A stretch of 64,000 nucleotides of DNA from Sapria himalayana (taxonomy: Eukaryota; Streptophyta; Magnoliopsida; Malpighiales; Rafflesiaceae): assembly GCA_029783825.1 (NCBI GenBank), contig JAREIK010003343.1, positions 182,029 to 246,028 on the forward strand, read 5' to 3'. How positions within the stretch are numbered: the stretch's first letter is position 1; each line of letters begins with the position of its first letter. Positions 13,816-25,920 of this stretch are shown here, piece after piece. The notes below the pieces were generated by a model, which saw only the letters and a program-made list of their open reading frames with translations, searched no databases and was not told the DNA's origin. The translations under genes were made by a program, and so were the position numbers.

Positions 13816-16080
13816 ATATTTATACATATTTATGTTTATGCTATACTATTATTATAGTTATAGATATAGTAACATATATTTATATAATAAATTCAAATTA
13901 TATCACACATGCATATTGATGTATTGTTATGTTTAAATACACATAATGATTTGATGAACTTAAATGTATAAAGATTTATACATTTATATATAATATATAT
14001 AAATGTATTTAAAAATATGCATGTCAACATATTACTATATATATGTATTTATCTACATAAATACCTATACATAGCCATATGACTAAATATATATAATTAC
14101 ATGAAAAACTAAATATAACTACATCTACAACATGTATAACTACATGCTTCAGAAACGTAATATCCACTCATATTATTCATCTCATTCATATATATATATA
14201 TTTTTAATAATGTATAAATATTTAGTATATTTCCATAAATTTTTGGAACTTAAATTTAATTTTTTCAACTTTAAATGTATTTTTAATGTATTTTATATGT
14301 TTGTATAAATCACTATGATTGAATATGTTTAGGATATGTATTTTTGTTTCACTTAATATCATTTAACTAAAATTGATATTTAATAAAATGTTTATTTTTT
14401 AAAATTCATGTTGTAAATTTCAAAACTAATAACAATATGTTAGTGTACTAAATATTATAAAAAAATTTCTAAAATATATATGTGCTGTAGTTTCAATTTA
14501 CCAAGATAAAACTTTAAAAATAAAATGTATTTACAAAATAAAATTTGCACCTCATAATATGTAATATGTTATATTTATTATATATAAACAATATTTAAAA
14601 TGTATCTATTAATTACTAATAAAAACATTGACATGTATTCAATTCTAAAAAAAATTTAAAAATCATTATTTAAAAAAACAAATTCATATATTTATATGGT
14701 AATATATATATTTTGAATAAAATAAAAAAATTATATCTTGCAGAAAAATTTACTCATGTATTTTTATGGTAATCTGTTTTGTTTGAACATAATTGAAGAA
14801 ATACTTGATTTTTTACAAAAGATTAAATGCATGTATTTATATGCACTACATCATAATTGCATGAAATTTAAAGTTTCTAAAAATTTATTAATAATATTAT
14901 ATAATAGGTAGAAATTTATCATGACATTAATATTTTAGTAAAAAAAATTTATAAAAAAACAAAAACAATATTATCTATTTATGACCAATATTTTAATTTT
15001 TAACATAATTTACATATAAGCCATTTTCATTAATTTATATAAGTATAATGATAGTAATTTTACTATAAATATTTAAAAACAACTATTTGAATAAAATAGA
15101 AGGTCATATATTTAATTCATGATTTTATTTTATGCATTAATATGCTTCACACACACACGACCCACGTGCACACACACATACACACACAAATTATTTTAAA
15201 TATAAAGAATTTACAATATTTTATAAATTGTGTACAATATATAATATTTTATTTTAATTAAATTTTCAAAATCATAAAATTTTAAATACATTCACACACA
15301 CACACACACATATTTATAATAGTTTCATTTGTTACATTAAAATACATTGCGTATATAGGTATATGTGTGTGTTAGTGTGGGTATTAAGTAGTATATGCAT
15401 GCATACAAGTATATACACTCTACTTTGAAAATTTCGATACATGTGTGAATATATATCCAAGTACAAAAATGTGATTTGTGATATATAATATATAGTATTG
15501 TATATGGATGTATAAGTGTGTGTGTGTGTGTGTAGGTCAGTGTATATGCACATATATATTTATGCATATATATGTAAATATCAACATTATTTTTGAGAAA
15601 ACAAATACTTAAGCACAATATTATTATCATGTTCTACAAATTCATGAGAGCACGAGCAAAGAGGGACACTATTGGAAAATACTACTAATCTCATACCTAT
15701 AACACTTTGCCTCATAATTTGATTTGAATACTACTTGTAATGATAAGGTTCATTCAATACTACATACCATTGAGTTACATTTTCATTCAATACTATAATT
15801 TGTCCAAATAAAAAAATCTATCTAATATCTTCTTCAACAACTCTTCATCTTCTTTTCTAGTATGGATAAGCTATTTCAATTTTGATTATATGTATATTTC
15901 TTATATAATATCTCTAGTTCAAACTATTGTAATAGTAAAATCCATCAAATCAATCTAGGCCTAATATCTTTATTTTCTATGATATTTTGATTATAAAATA
16001 TTTAGTATATACTATGACTGGTTCCCAGTAAATATGTTATTAACTTGCCAAAATAAAAGATTGTTTATACAAGTTCTTTC
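11060..16080. other. Long AT-rich internal region of element A, no confident gene
   Basis: The stretch holds long TA tracts, CA/GT runs (about 15147-15186, 15293-15310, 15515-15533) and less repetitive pieces at about 12060-13640. The 60-codon frame at 12881-13063 and the Tyr/Thr/His-rich frames at 15332-15630 show no family features. The piece at 13440-13640 has slightly higher GC and could be a decayed gene fragment, but I cannot name it. Confidence 0.5.
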
Positions 16081-16139
16081 TCTATAGTGGTGTAATTCAA
16101 TTAGGCACCTCAGAGTGTGTTGTTATCACAGTATATGAT

Positions 16140-16660
16140 AACTATTTATATATATTTGTATAACTATATAAAACTCTTTATAGTTATATTTAACGATATT
16201 TGCAACTATGTAAACTAATTTTATAACTATATTAATAACTATATATAATTATTTTTTTAACTTTATAATATTTTATCACTATATGAGGAATTTTATATAA
16301 CTATATTTTTAACAACATATATCATATGTATAATAATATATAACAATATATAATTGTAGTTTACTATATGTATACCTATAAAAATGTTATATATAATTAT
16401 ATCTTTAACTACTTACATATTTATAACTATATGTGTATAACTATATATAAATATTTATATAACTAAGTAACACTATATATAATTAAATATAATATATTTG
16501 TATCTATGTATACATATATGTATTCATATAATTAAATCTATATATTTATTTATATCTTTGTATATATTTATATATAACTACTTATAACTACTTGTATGAA
16601 TATATCTATATATAATTATATTTTTAACTTTATATAACTCTTTTTTTTATATGTATACTA
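16140..16660 (+). repeat. AACTATATGTATA-type repeat unit upstream of ARF1 retrocopy
   Basis: This is AT-rich sequence built from TATAACTATATGTATAAC-like motifs. It belongs to the same repeat that lies downstream of the ARF1 pseudogene (17590-17900) and recurs as tandem units in element B (28970-30640). Base 16477 onward is the sequence with which element B begins at 27880. Confidence 0.65.
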
Positions 16661-16792
16661 TAGGTATAAGAACATATAGAGGTTGACCTCCCTCTCTGGT
16701 GACCATCTCTTGAGGACCATTGATTCTATTTCTTTCTCTCTTCAGATCTCTTTACTGCCATACGACAAATGATTTGAGATTTAGTGGAAGAA

Positions 16793-17323
<531 letters not shown>

Positions 17324-17572
17324 ACAATTTAAGCAGGATGAGGCAAACTTTGTTGACATATCTAGATGTGGATATAATCTTTGCCTATTTTGCTTGAGTT
17401 TTGTTGTGTTATGTTGATGACATCATCTATTTCCAAGGGGATTCAAATTGTATTTATAATTATATATTGCATGCCTGAAATACAAGACCGCATTTACTTT
17501 GTTCTGATCTGGTGTAAGCCGAATTTGTTTGTTTTTTATTTTATGTTTTGTCTTTTTGCCATTGGATCCCAA
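17324..17572 (+). other. Retained ARF1 3' UTR
   Basis: The sequence after the ARF1 stop is moderately GC-balanced, lacks a useful frame, and is conserved with the same stretch after the second copy (28712-28955). Shared landmarks are GTTGACATATCT, GATGACATCATCT and TATATTGCATGCCTGA. It ends at the 13-bp direct repeat. The conservation and position fit a reverse-transcribed 3' untranslated region. No poly(A) tail remains beyond a couple of A residues. Confidence 0.7.
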
Positions 17573-17589
17573 AGGTATAAGAACAAATA

Positions 17590-18090
17590 ATTGTCTTTAA
17601 CTATATGTATTACTATAAAAGCTTTATACATAACTATATTTAAATATATAATTTAAAACTTATATTTAATATACATTTGTATATATTAGTATTCAAAAAT
17701 ATATTTTACTATATCTATACCTATACATAACTATATGTATAAATATATAAATTTATATAAATAAATAAATATAGCTACATATATAAATATAAGTATAACT
17801 ATATGTGTAACTATATGTGTAACTATATGTGTAACTATATTTATAATCACATGTAACTATATTTATAATTACATGTATAATAACATACAACAATATGTAA
17901 TTATAAAGCATGAGAGTGTTCGTTGATTCGGCTCATATATGGTATAATACAAATAAGGGTCATACTTAATCCCAGCCCTTGGGCCTCAGGCTCAAATATG
18001 AACTTATGTATGACAAAAGATGTAATATTTGATAAGTTTATACTGTTAAAATTTTATTTTCTTTTATATAATTTTTCATTCTAACACTAC
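17590..18090 (+). other. Repeat remnant and promoter-like segment upstream of transposase
   Basis: 17590-17900 is AACTATATGTATAAC-type repeat. 17905-18090 is a moderately conserved segment (GGCTCATATATG, TAATCCCA, CCCTTGGGCCT, TATGAACTTATGTATGA) that recurs in B at about 30705-30895. Its placement just upstream of the CT tract and the transposase gene suggests the transcription start region, but it could also be a fragment of an older LTR. Confidence 0.4.
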
Positions 18091-18097
18091 ACTCCCT

Positions 18098-18324
18098 AAG
18101 TGTCTCTCTCTCCCTCTCTAATTCTTTCTGTCACTCTATTCCTCTTTTTCTTTAATTGTCACCCTATCTCTCTTGTTATTTTCTTTCTAGCTCTCCTTTC
18201 TTGCTTGTTCTCTCTATCTCTCTTTCTCCCCCCTTTCTCTCCCTCTCTCTTCCTTTTTCTCTATCTCCCTCTCTCTCTCTCTCCCTCCCCCCGTCTCCCC
18301 ATTTCTCTTCCCCTCTCTCTCCCC

Positions 18325-18364
<40 letters not shown>

Positions 18365-18365
18365 T
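18098..18365 (+). repeat. CT-rich (pyrimidine) tract
   Basis: TCTCTC/CCCTCTCT-rich sequence in which almost every base on the + strand is a pyrimidine, including a long (TC)n run near 18331-18361. It is duplicated in B at 30901-31125. CT-rich leaders are common in plant 5' UTRs, and it lies 400 bp upstream of the transposase start, so it may be part of the transcript leader. Open frames through it are compositional. Confidence 0.8.
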
Positions 18366-18760
18366 CCCCCATCAAACGTTAAATGTCATTTTTCGCTTTC
18401 CTTTCTTGTGCATTATCGTATTTTGATCCCTTTATCTAGTATTACTGTGATATCTATAAATCTTTATTGTGCTAAAAATGGCTTTATCTATTCATCTAGA
18501 TTCTACAAACGCATTGCCTTGATATTCATGATATTTAATTTTAAAATATTCGTCTGTAAGTAATTTTATTTAATAATTAGTATATTTTGAAGTAATAGAA
18601 TGTTTAATTCAAAATAATGATTGAGCATTATTTTTTGAAAATAAAACATGGAAAATTAAGTTCAGATCATCAGTGGATGTATAGAATATTTATTAATGTT
18701 GAATAAATATTTTTTGAGTGGGCTTAAAACTTTTATCAATTATGTATGTAGTCAATCGAG

Positions 18761-21700
18761 ATGGATGAATGGAGAAAAATAAAGTGGACATATACTCATC
18801 ATAAGTGTCAGAATATCCCTATTCGTGATGCAAACACTATAAGATACCATTTGGAAAAATATGGCTTAGTGCCAAATTATTTTATTTGGATTTATCATGG
18901 GGAAACTACAGAGGCTCTAAACATTGACAAAAATGAGGGCAATGAATTGTTTGCTTGTGGTGAATAATCATTAAACACATACCATAGAATGATCACGGAA
19001 GCTGCTGGTGTTGACTTCAATATGGATTACGTGGATGAACCACCTAATCTTGAAGCTCGAAAATTTTATGAAATTCTTAAAGCTGCAGATAAAGAGTTGT
19101 GGCCTGGTTGTAAAACACATTCGCAATTGTTACTTTTTGCTCGACTTATGAGCATTAAGTCAGAAAATCATGTCTGAAAGATTATTTGATCAGGTGATAG
19201 AACTGATAAATGAGATTGTTCTGGATAATAATTTGATCACTAACAACTTTTATAACACTAATAAGTTACTACGAGGAAGGGGTCTACTAGTCAAAAAAAT
19301 TGATTATTATTTAAATGGATGTATCTTATATTGAGATGGTGATAGTGATTTAATTAGCTATTAGTTTTATGATCATCCCCGATTTAAGAAGGCATATCAT
19401 GTTGTAGATACGTGACAAAAATTGAAGGTTATATTTAAGAAGATGTATAATTTTCCATTAATTCCTCGATTACAGAGACTATTAAATCAAATGCTACATA
19501 AAATATTAAGAGGTGGCATCTTGAGCATGAGGTTTAAGAAGGGGTAAACCGTGATCCACCAGATTCACTTGCTTGGAAGAAATATAATTATATACATCAA
19601 GATTTTGCATCTAAAAGTCAAAATGTGAGATTGGGTCTTTGAATTAATGGATTTCAGCCATTTGGGTAATCTGGACAATAGTTTTCAACATGTCAAGTGA
19701 TAGTGACACCTTATAACTTGCCTCAGTGATTGTGTATGAAGGAGCATTATATGTTTTTATCAATATTGGTTCCAAAGCCAAAAAATCCGTAAGACATGCT
19801 AGATGTTTTCTTACAGCCTTTTATTGTAGAGTTAAATCATTTGTGTGATGTTCGCATGGATACATATGATATCTCAAAGAAGAAAAATTTCATTATGCGG
19901 GAAGCCCTTATGTGGATGGTAAGTGACTTTTCTACATGATCAGTGTTGTATGGCTGGAGTACTGTAGGATGATTCCCATGCTCATATTACATGAAAAATA
20001 TTGATGCATTTACCCTCAAATTTAGTGCTAAACAATCATGGTTTGATAACCATCATATGTTTTTACCTAAGAATCATCCATTTCGAAGAAATAGAACTGC
20101 ATTTCAAAAAAAATATAAATGTGATGATAGTTGCACCAATAGTTCATTTAGGAGATGATATTATAACAGAGATTCAGAGATTGGGTTTGAAGAAGGCAAC
20201 TGAAAATGATGCTACTAGAAGTAATGGACCAATAGGCAAAATAATTGGTTGGAGGAAACATAGTATATTTTGTGACTTGCCCTATTGGAAGTCCAATTTA
20301 ATTCATCATAACTTAGATGTAATGTATATATAAAAAAGTACGTTTGATAATGTTTTCAATACTGTCCGTAATGTAAATGGAAAAACAAAAGACACTTTAA
20401 AATCAAGACAAGATCTCAATGATTACTCTCACTGTTCTGAATTTAAACTGAATGAGGCAACAGAAAGATTTCCTAAAGCTCGCTACACACTTGATAAGAA
20501 GGCAAGACAAATATTATGTGAATGGGTTAAAAATTTGAAATTCTCTGATGGATATGTGTCAAATATGGGTAGATGCGTGGATTGAAGAATCTTAAGTTAT
20601 TTCGAATGAAAAGTCATGACTATCATGTATATATGCAGATATTAATACCAATTGTATTCCGTGAATTACTTCTCCTAAGTGTTTGCAAGGTCCTTACAGA
20701 ACTTAGTTTGTTTTTCCAACAGCTAACTGCAACCACAATCAAAATAGATAACATGGTGATGCTGGAGAATGGCCTACCACTTATTATTTATAAGCTTGAA
20801 CGCATATTCTCACTAAGATTTTTATGACTCAATTGAGCATTTGCCGGTCCATTATGAAGCAAAAATAGCAAGGCCAGTGCAATATAGGTGGATGTATCCT
20901 TTTGAGAGGTAAATATATATAATTTATTGCGTTTTATTATCATGGACATAAAGTAATATTGTAATTTAATATAATTGAAATCTAACAATATCGTTGTAGG
21001 TATCTTCGTAAGTTGAAATTGAAAATTAGAATCAAGGCAAAAGTTGAAGGTTCAATTTGCAAAGCATATTTAGTAGAAGAAGCATTATCATTTTGTTCTT
21101 ATTATTTTGAGGCTCATGTCAATACAGAGAATAGAAATGTTCCTCGGAATGATGAATGTCATGTGATGGTAGAAAATTATTCTGTGAACATACTATCTAT
21201 CTTCAAGCACTCTGGAAGACCATTTGGAAGAGCAATAAAAAGTTGTATGATAAATGAAGCGTACAAAGCTACCCAGAGTTATGTTTTACTTAATTGTGAA
21301 GAGGTTGCACCATATATTGAGTATGTATACACAAAATGATTGCAGGTTCAATCATAGTTTAATTTTATCTTTAATAGGAATTATTAAAAACTAATATACA
21401 TTTTTCTATCTTTTTATATTTGTGAAGTATTTTTGTTGAGTTGTTAAAAAATAGGTAACCAGCGATTTCCAGCAATGATGTCAATTATATGCTAGAAACT
21501 GAATTTGCGAATTGGTTCAAACATTATGTTAGAATTATTAAGTTTTAAATTTTTGAATTTTTTAATTTATTATTATCTTTTATTTGTTAATATCAAATTT
21601 TATATTTATGTCACAGGTAATTGATCCTTCAAATGGAGATTCAAATATTTTCATTCAGAATCTAAGTAAATGCCCATTTAGATATGTGACAACCTATCAT

Positions 21701-22346
21701 GGGTATTTTGTTAATGGATAAAAATTTCATACAATCAGACACAGTCCTTTTAAAATAACAATGAATCGTGGTGTATGCATTAAAGGCACAGGTTATAGTG
21801 CAGATGAGATTGATTATTATGGTTAACTCAAAGAAGTTATTAAGTTGGAGTATCCTGGACTCGAAAATAATAGGATTGTATTATTTAAGTACGAGTGGTT
21901 TTTTCCTACACGAAATGTGGACACAAAAATTCATTTGGATTAAAACTAATGGATGTAAACCATAAACATAGATATAATCAATATGAGACATTTATTATGG
22001 TAGTTCAAGCCGCTCAAGTATATTATTATACATATCCGAGTTTATCGCGTGATAAGAGTGATTGGTGGGTGATTTGCAAAATTAAAACTCGGTCAAAATT
22101 TGAAATACCAACATTACAATAAAGAAGTACAAACTTAGATATTCCACCGACATTCCAGGAAGATGACATAAATAATATTGAGATCGTGAATGTAGATGAA
22201 GATCTATAAAATTAATGTGATTTAAATGATGGCATAATAGAAATTAAAGATGATCAATTTTATATGAAGATGAGTATGAACTTCTATCGGAATTAGATGA
22301 AATATCAGAAGATCCATTGGAGGATGATAGTGATGCCGATAATTAA
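18761..22346 (+). pseudogene. TNPD/TNP2-type CACTA transposase pseudogene
   Basis: Decayed but recognisable along its length. 18761-18967 is the N-terminal transposase-associated domain (KYGLVPNYFIWIYHGE), ended by an in-frame TAA. 18989-19177 continues the same frame (PNLEARKFYEILKAA). About 19590-20330 is the Transposase_21 catalytic region, with GFQPFG, IVTPYNLP, LDVFLQPF, DTYDISKKKNF and LPYWKSNLIHHNLDVM. About 20560-21340 is DUF4218 (HLPVHYEAKIARPVQYRWMY, then EGSICKAYLVEEALSFC), split by an intron. About 21640-22120 is DUF4216 (GYFVNGYKFHT, VDVNHKHRYNQYE, KSDWWVICKIK when frames are corrected). An acidic tail ends at TAA 22344-22346. Many stops and frameshifts make it non-functional. 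It would cut and join the element's termini if intact. Confidence 0.9.
20909..20999 (+). other. Intron in transposase pseudogene
   Basis: GT at 20909 and AG at 20998-20999 bound a 91-base AT-rich insert. Removing it joins ...MYPFER with YLRKLK and restores the conserved MYPFERYL sequence of DUF4218, so the boundaries are well supported by the protein. Confidence 0.8.
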
Positions 22347-22483
22347 ATTGTTATAATTTTATTATAATATTAAACTGTCAAAGACTTTTTATATTTTGTT
22401 AAAATCTATTGGTATGTTTTATTCTAAAATGCATGCTTATTCAACATATCTCTATTGTTTGTTCTATGTTTTATTTTTTATAG

Positions 22484-24435
22484 CAGATAGTGCCTAAATG
22501 ACATGGCAGTGATGGAGTTGGACATGGACATAGAAATGAACCAAATTCATCTAGTATGTTACATCATATTGCAGAATCAGTACCATCTCATAGATACCAT
22601 ATCCAGACTTCAAAATCAAAATCACCATCTTCATTTCTATCACCATCACGATCATTTAGACCTATACTATCACCTTTATCAGATGTAAGCCCACCACCCA
22701 TTATGCTTCCTATACACACTTTTGATCCATCTCTATCTTCTACACCACATTTTACACCTTTACCCATTTACAAAACCAACGACATCATTAAATGTCATGC
22801 CTTCCTCTACAGTCAGTGCAAAGTTAGAAATTAAGATTGTAGATAGAAGGCAAAAGAAGTATGTAAAAATGACTTGAAAAAAAAAATTTTGATGTTTTTA
22901 TTAGTGGTTTATTTATATTGTTATGATTTGCTTGCTTTCAATGTTATTTATTTATTTGTATAGTTTTATTCCATCTCACAAGTGTTCTACTATAATTACA
23001 ATGTCTTTCAAGAAAATGACTGATTCTAAAGCTTTCTCCTGGAAGGAAGTTTTTGAATCGATAAAATTGTCTTTTTTTAATGACTTTCAGGTAAATATAA
23101 CAAAACAAAAGCATTGAAAAATAATTATCAAATTACTTAACTATTATGTTGGTTATTATTCAAGTAGTAAATAATTGCATTCTTGTTGTTAATATAAATT
23201 CTTCTGTGATTTTTTTATATATAAAATTAGTACACATGGGTTCCCAAATTTAATGGAAATATTAAGTCATTATGGAAGATCAAAGCTGCTCAACAATATT
23301 CTCATTTTGTCCATTAATTGAAGAATATGAAATAAACGCCTGATTTTATATGCGAGGATGACTAGCCCGAGTGGTTTAAGTATTGGGAGGAACCAGATGT
23401 GACGAAAAAAATCAAATATTGATAGCAAAAATCGACTATGCAAGGTAACTGGACTAGGTACAGAAATTTGTTGACACACAAGAGGGTCAAAGTCGAGAAT
23501 TGAGCAAGCTCGAGATATGATACAATTTTAAAATTCTATACATTTATATATTTAGTGGTTGTCCTTATAGTCCAATAAATCAAATCTCCATGGTTTTATT
23601 AATTTTGTTAAATTTTTTGATCATTTGTTTTTTAACAACTTAATAAAAACATATTCTAGGCTGGAGAATTGATTCGAAATCCAAATTTTTATAAGATTTG
23701 CAGGAAGATGCATGTGAAGAAAGTGGATTGTCAGTTTGTTGATAACAAGTCTTAGATGATTGCTATAAGAACTTGTTATATTAATATTATTTTATAATAC
23801 TACCATACATTTTGAAAATTATTTGGAATGCAAAATATTTATTTTATTTTTGTATATATAGAATAGTATTTTTCTCTATTTTATATTAGGACCTAATGGA
23901 GGAACGTGTGACAGTTGCTCATCAACAAGTTGAGGGTTTTATGGATCTTCAACCAAGTGACTATGATCCTATTTATTTGGAGACCATAAAAAGCAGTGAG
24001 TTTATGGAATCGACTCAAAGGGAGTGGCATTTTCATGTAGTAGTCATGCTTCTAATTCATCTATTTCAGCAATGGTGGATGAGGTGGTTGAACAACAAGC
24101 AATGGAAATAAATGAACATTTAGTAGTTATAGAGACCGAAATGAAAAAGAAAAAACGAGTAGATATCTCAATTGAAGAAAGAAATATATGAAATTAAAGA
24201 AAAGAAGGATGAGCACATATCTCATTTGAAGGAAGAAATATATGAAATTAAAGAACTGAAGGATGAGTAGCATACTAATTTGATGGAAGAAATGCAATAA
24301 ATTAAAGAAATGGATGATGAGATGAAAGAAATTAAGAATGTAATGCAATAGTAGATGTCCTATATAGAGTCATAGTTAGCAACATTGGTGCAACAGATAG
24401 CATTCCGAGATCCAGCTACAAAACCTCGTAGGTGA
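22484..24435 (+). pseudogene. Second CACTA gene (Transposase_24-like, TNPA position) pseudogene
   Basis: This is a multi-exon gene downstream of the transposase. Exon 1 (about 22484-22855) encodes a Gly/Arg-rich start followed by a Ser/Pro/His-rich segment (FLSPSRSFRPILSPL). Exon 2 (about 22963-23090) encodes DSKAFSWKEVFESIK. Exon 3 (about 23230-23520) encodes a Transposase_24-like core (KSLWKIKAAQQYSHF, FKYWEEPDV). Exon 4 (about 23660-23755) encodes a short helix. Exon 5 (about 23891-23990) encodes AHQQVEGFMDLQPSDYDPIY. The last part (24060-24435) is a Lys/Glu coiled coil (KEEIYEIKE repeats) ending DPATKPRR. The start ATG is lost compared with copy B, and stops occur in exons 3 and 6. By position it corresponds to the regulatory DNA-binding protein that binds subterminal repeats in En/Spm, but that function is inferred. 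Confidence 0.75.
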
Positions 24436-24817
24436 GGCTAGCATTCCCTATAAATTATGAGGATGATTTAATATGAGAATTATTTCTGAAATGTTATTTA
24501 CTTTTGTCTATGTGTAGCAAATAATTATGATATTTTTTTGCTGGTTTCAATTTTTCTATTCTCGTTTTGTTGTTCGCTTTTTCAATTAACCTAATTATTA
24601 ATCTTTGCATGACATATTATTTGAGACACATGAAAAAATTCTAATTCAAAGTATTCAGACATTGTCATAGTCCTTCCAATGCACGGGTCCCATATTTACT
24701 GATTTTAGTTTTATCAAAAGGAGGGCTAGCTTATTTTATCTTTATTATTCCTAAAACATTTTATTTTTGCACTCTCTTTCTCTCTAAACATAATTGATGG
24801 ACATCTTTTTGATTTTT
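24436..24817 (+). other. 3' spacer after second gene
   Basis: Non-coding sequence conserved with the complement of element C (about 62126-62500). The shared stretches are ATTCAGACATTG...CCTTCCAATGCA and the region around TTATTTTATCTTTATTATTC. It probably represents the 3' UTR and downstream sequence of the second gene. No gene is seen. Confidence 0.6.
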
Positions 24818-24966
24818 GTTGAAACTGTATGACAATAAACTTTAATTTGTATTTGTTCATGTCTATAATAATTGTTTTTATATATCTGTGAATATTTTTG
24901 TGTGTCTCCAAATTTTTAGGGTAGAGTTTTAGCCTATTTTAAGTATTAAAAAGCCTATATTTACTA

Positions 24967-25305
24967 GTGGAAGCAGTGGCAGCAGTGGCGGCGATGGTCA
25001 CGGTGCTAGCAATAGCAGTAGAGGCGGCAGCGATAGTAACGGTAGTGGTTGCAGCGATGGCAATGACAGTAGTGGAGGTGGTGGCAGTGGTGGCAGCAGT
25101 GGTGGTAGTGGTGGCAGTAGTGGCGGCAGCTACATCAGTAGCAGTGGCAGCATTGGAGGTGGCGGCGGCATAAGCGCCGCTGGCGGTAGTGGCTTCAGTA
25201 GCAGTAGTAGTGGCAGTGGTGGTGGCGGTGGCAGCATTGTCAGCATCGGCATCAATGGTAGTGGCAGTGGCAGTGACAGTGGGAGCAGTAGCAATGGCAA
25301 CAAAT
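24967..25305 (+). repeat. GC-rich triplet repeat block A1
   Basis: Imperfect GGC/AGC/AGT/GGT triplets (GTGGCAGCAGTGGCGGC) in strict 3-base period. It is strikingly GC-rich against the AT-rich surroundings. Several frames on both strands are open and encode poly-Ala/Val, Gly/Ser or Leu/Pro. That is a compositional effect, so no protein is claimed. Confidence 0.9.
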
Positions 25306-25510
25306 GTAGTATATACGTACCTATATAGTCAGTATATACGTACATATAATACTATAGTATTTTATGTACATATATACTGAGTATATATGTATTTAAAATA
25401 TATGCATGCATAACACTGTAGTTTATATGTACATATACTATAGTAATATATGTACAAGTGAAATGCTAGTATATATGTACATATTTACTGTAGTAATATA
25501 TATTTATCAA
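25306..25510. repeat. TGTACATA/TATACTGAGTATA palindromic block A1
   Basis: Short inverted motifs alternate: TATACGTAC, TGTACATATA, ATACTGAGTATA, ACTATAGTA. Each is self-complementary or nearly so, giving strong cruciform potential. The block always follows a triplet block in this transposon family. Confidence 0.75.
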
Positions 25511-25920
25511 AATATAGTTTTTTTTATTTATTTTGATTTGATTTAGTGGTATAAATTTTTTACAGATATGGTACTGCATTGTTTATCCTACTAAGCTTGA
25601 ATAAGTGAATGGATTTTTCAACAAATATGATGCACCGTGACTCAGATAGTTTTTTTGCAGCAGGAAGTTGGTGATCGGATGAACAAAAGGAGAGAAAGCA
25701 ATGTCAATGCATTGATAGATTATACTTTATGCACAATCGGTAGATACATTGATTAATAAGATGTAATATAATTTTGTTATTTGTTTGTTTTAGTTATTTA
25801 AAAATTAGATTAGAATAAGTTATTTAATAATTTTTTTTGTTTAATTAAAAATCTTCATTTATAGTTTCTATTTTAATTCAATTTAATATAGAAATAGTAA
25901 ATTATTTAATTAACTTTTTT

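Larger units (their letters stand above)
24818..25920 (+). repeat. 3' module, copy A1
   Basis: This is a composite repeat of about 1.1 kb. It has a conserved head (GTATGACAATAAAC...GTGTCTCCAAATTTT...GTTTTAGCCTAT), a GC-rich triplet block (24967-25305), a TGTACATATATACTGAGTATA palindromic block (25306-25510), and a conserved tail (TACAGATATGGTACTGCATTG...GATAGATTATACTTTATGCAC...AGATACATTGAT). The same order is repeated in A2, B and three times in element C. Confidence 0.8.

Noticed and set aside
15332..15630. Tyr/Thr/His-rich frames on the - strand
   Set aside because: They derive from CA, GT and TA dinucleotide-rich DNA. No conserved motif.
18100..18563. 108- and 135-codon Ser/Leu/Pro frames, and their copies at 30901-31206
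   Set aside because: They are translations of a CT-rich tract that lies in a leader-like position before the transposase.
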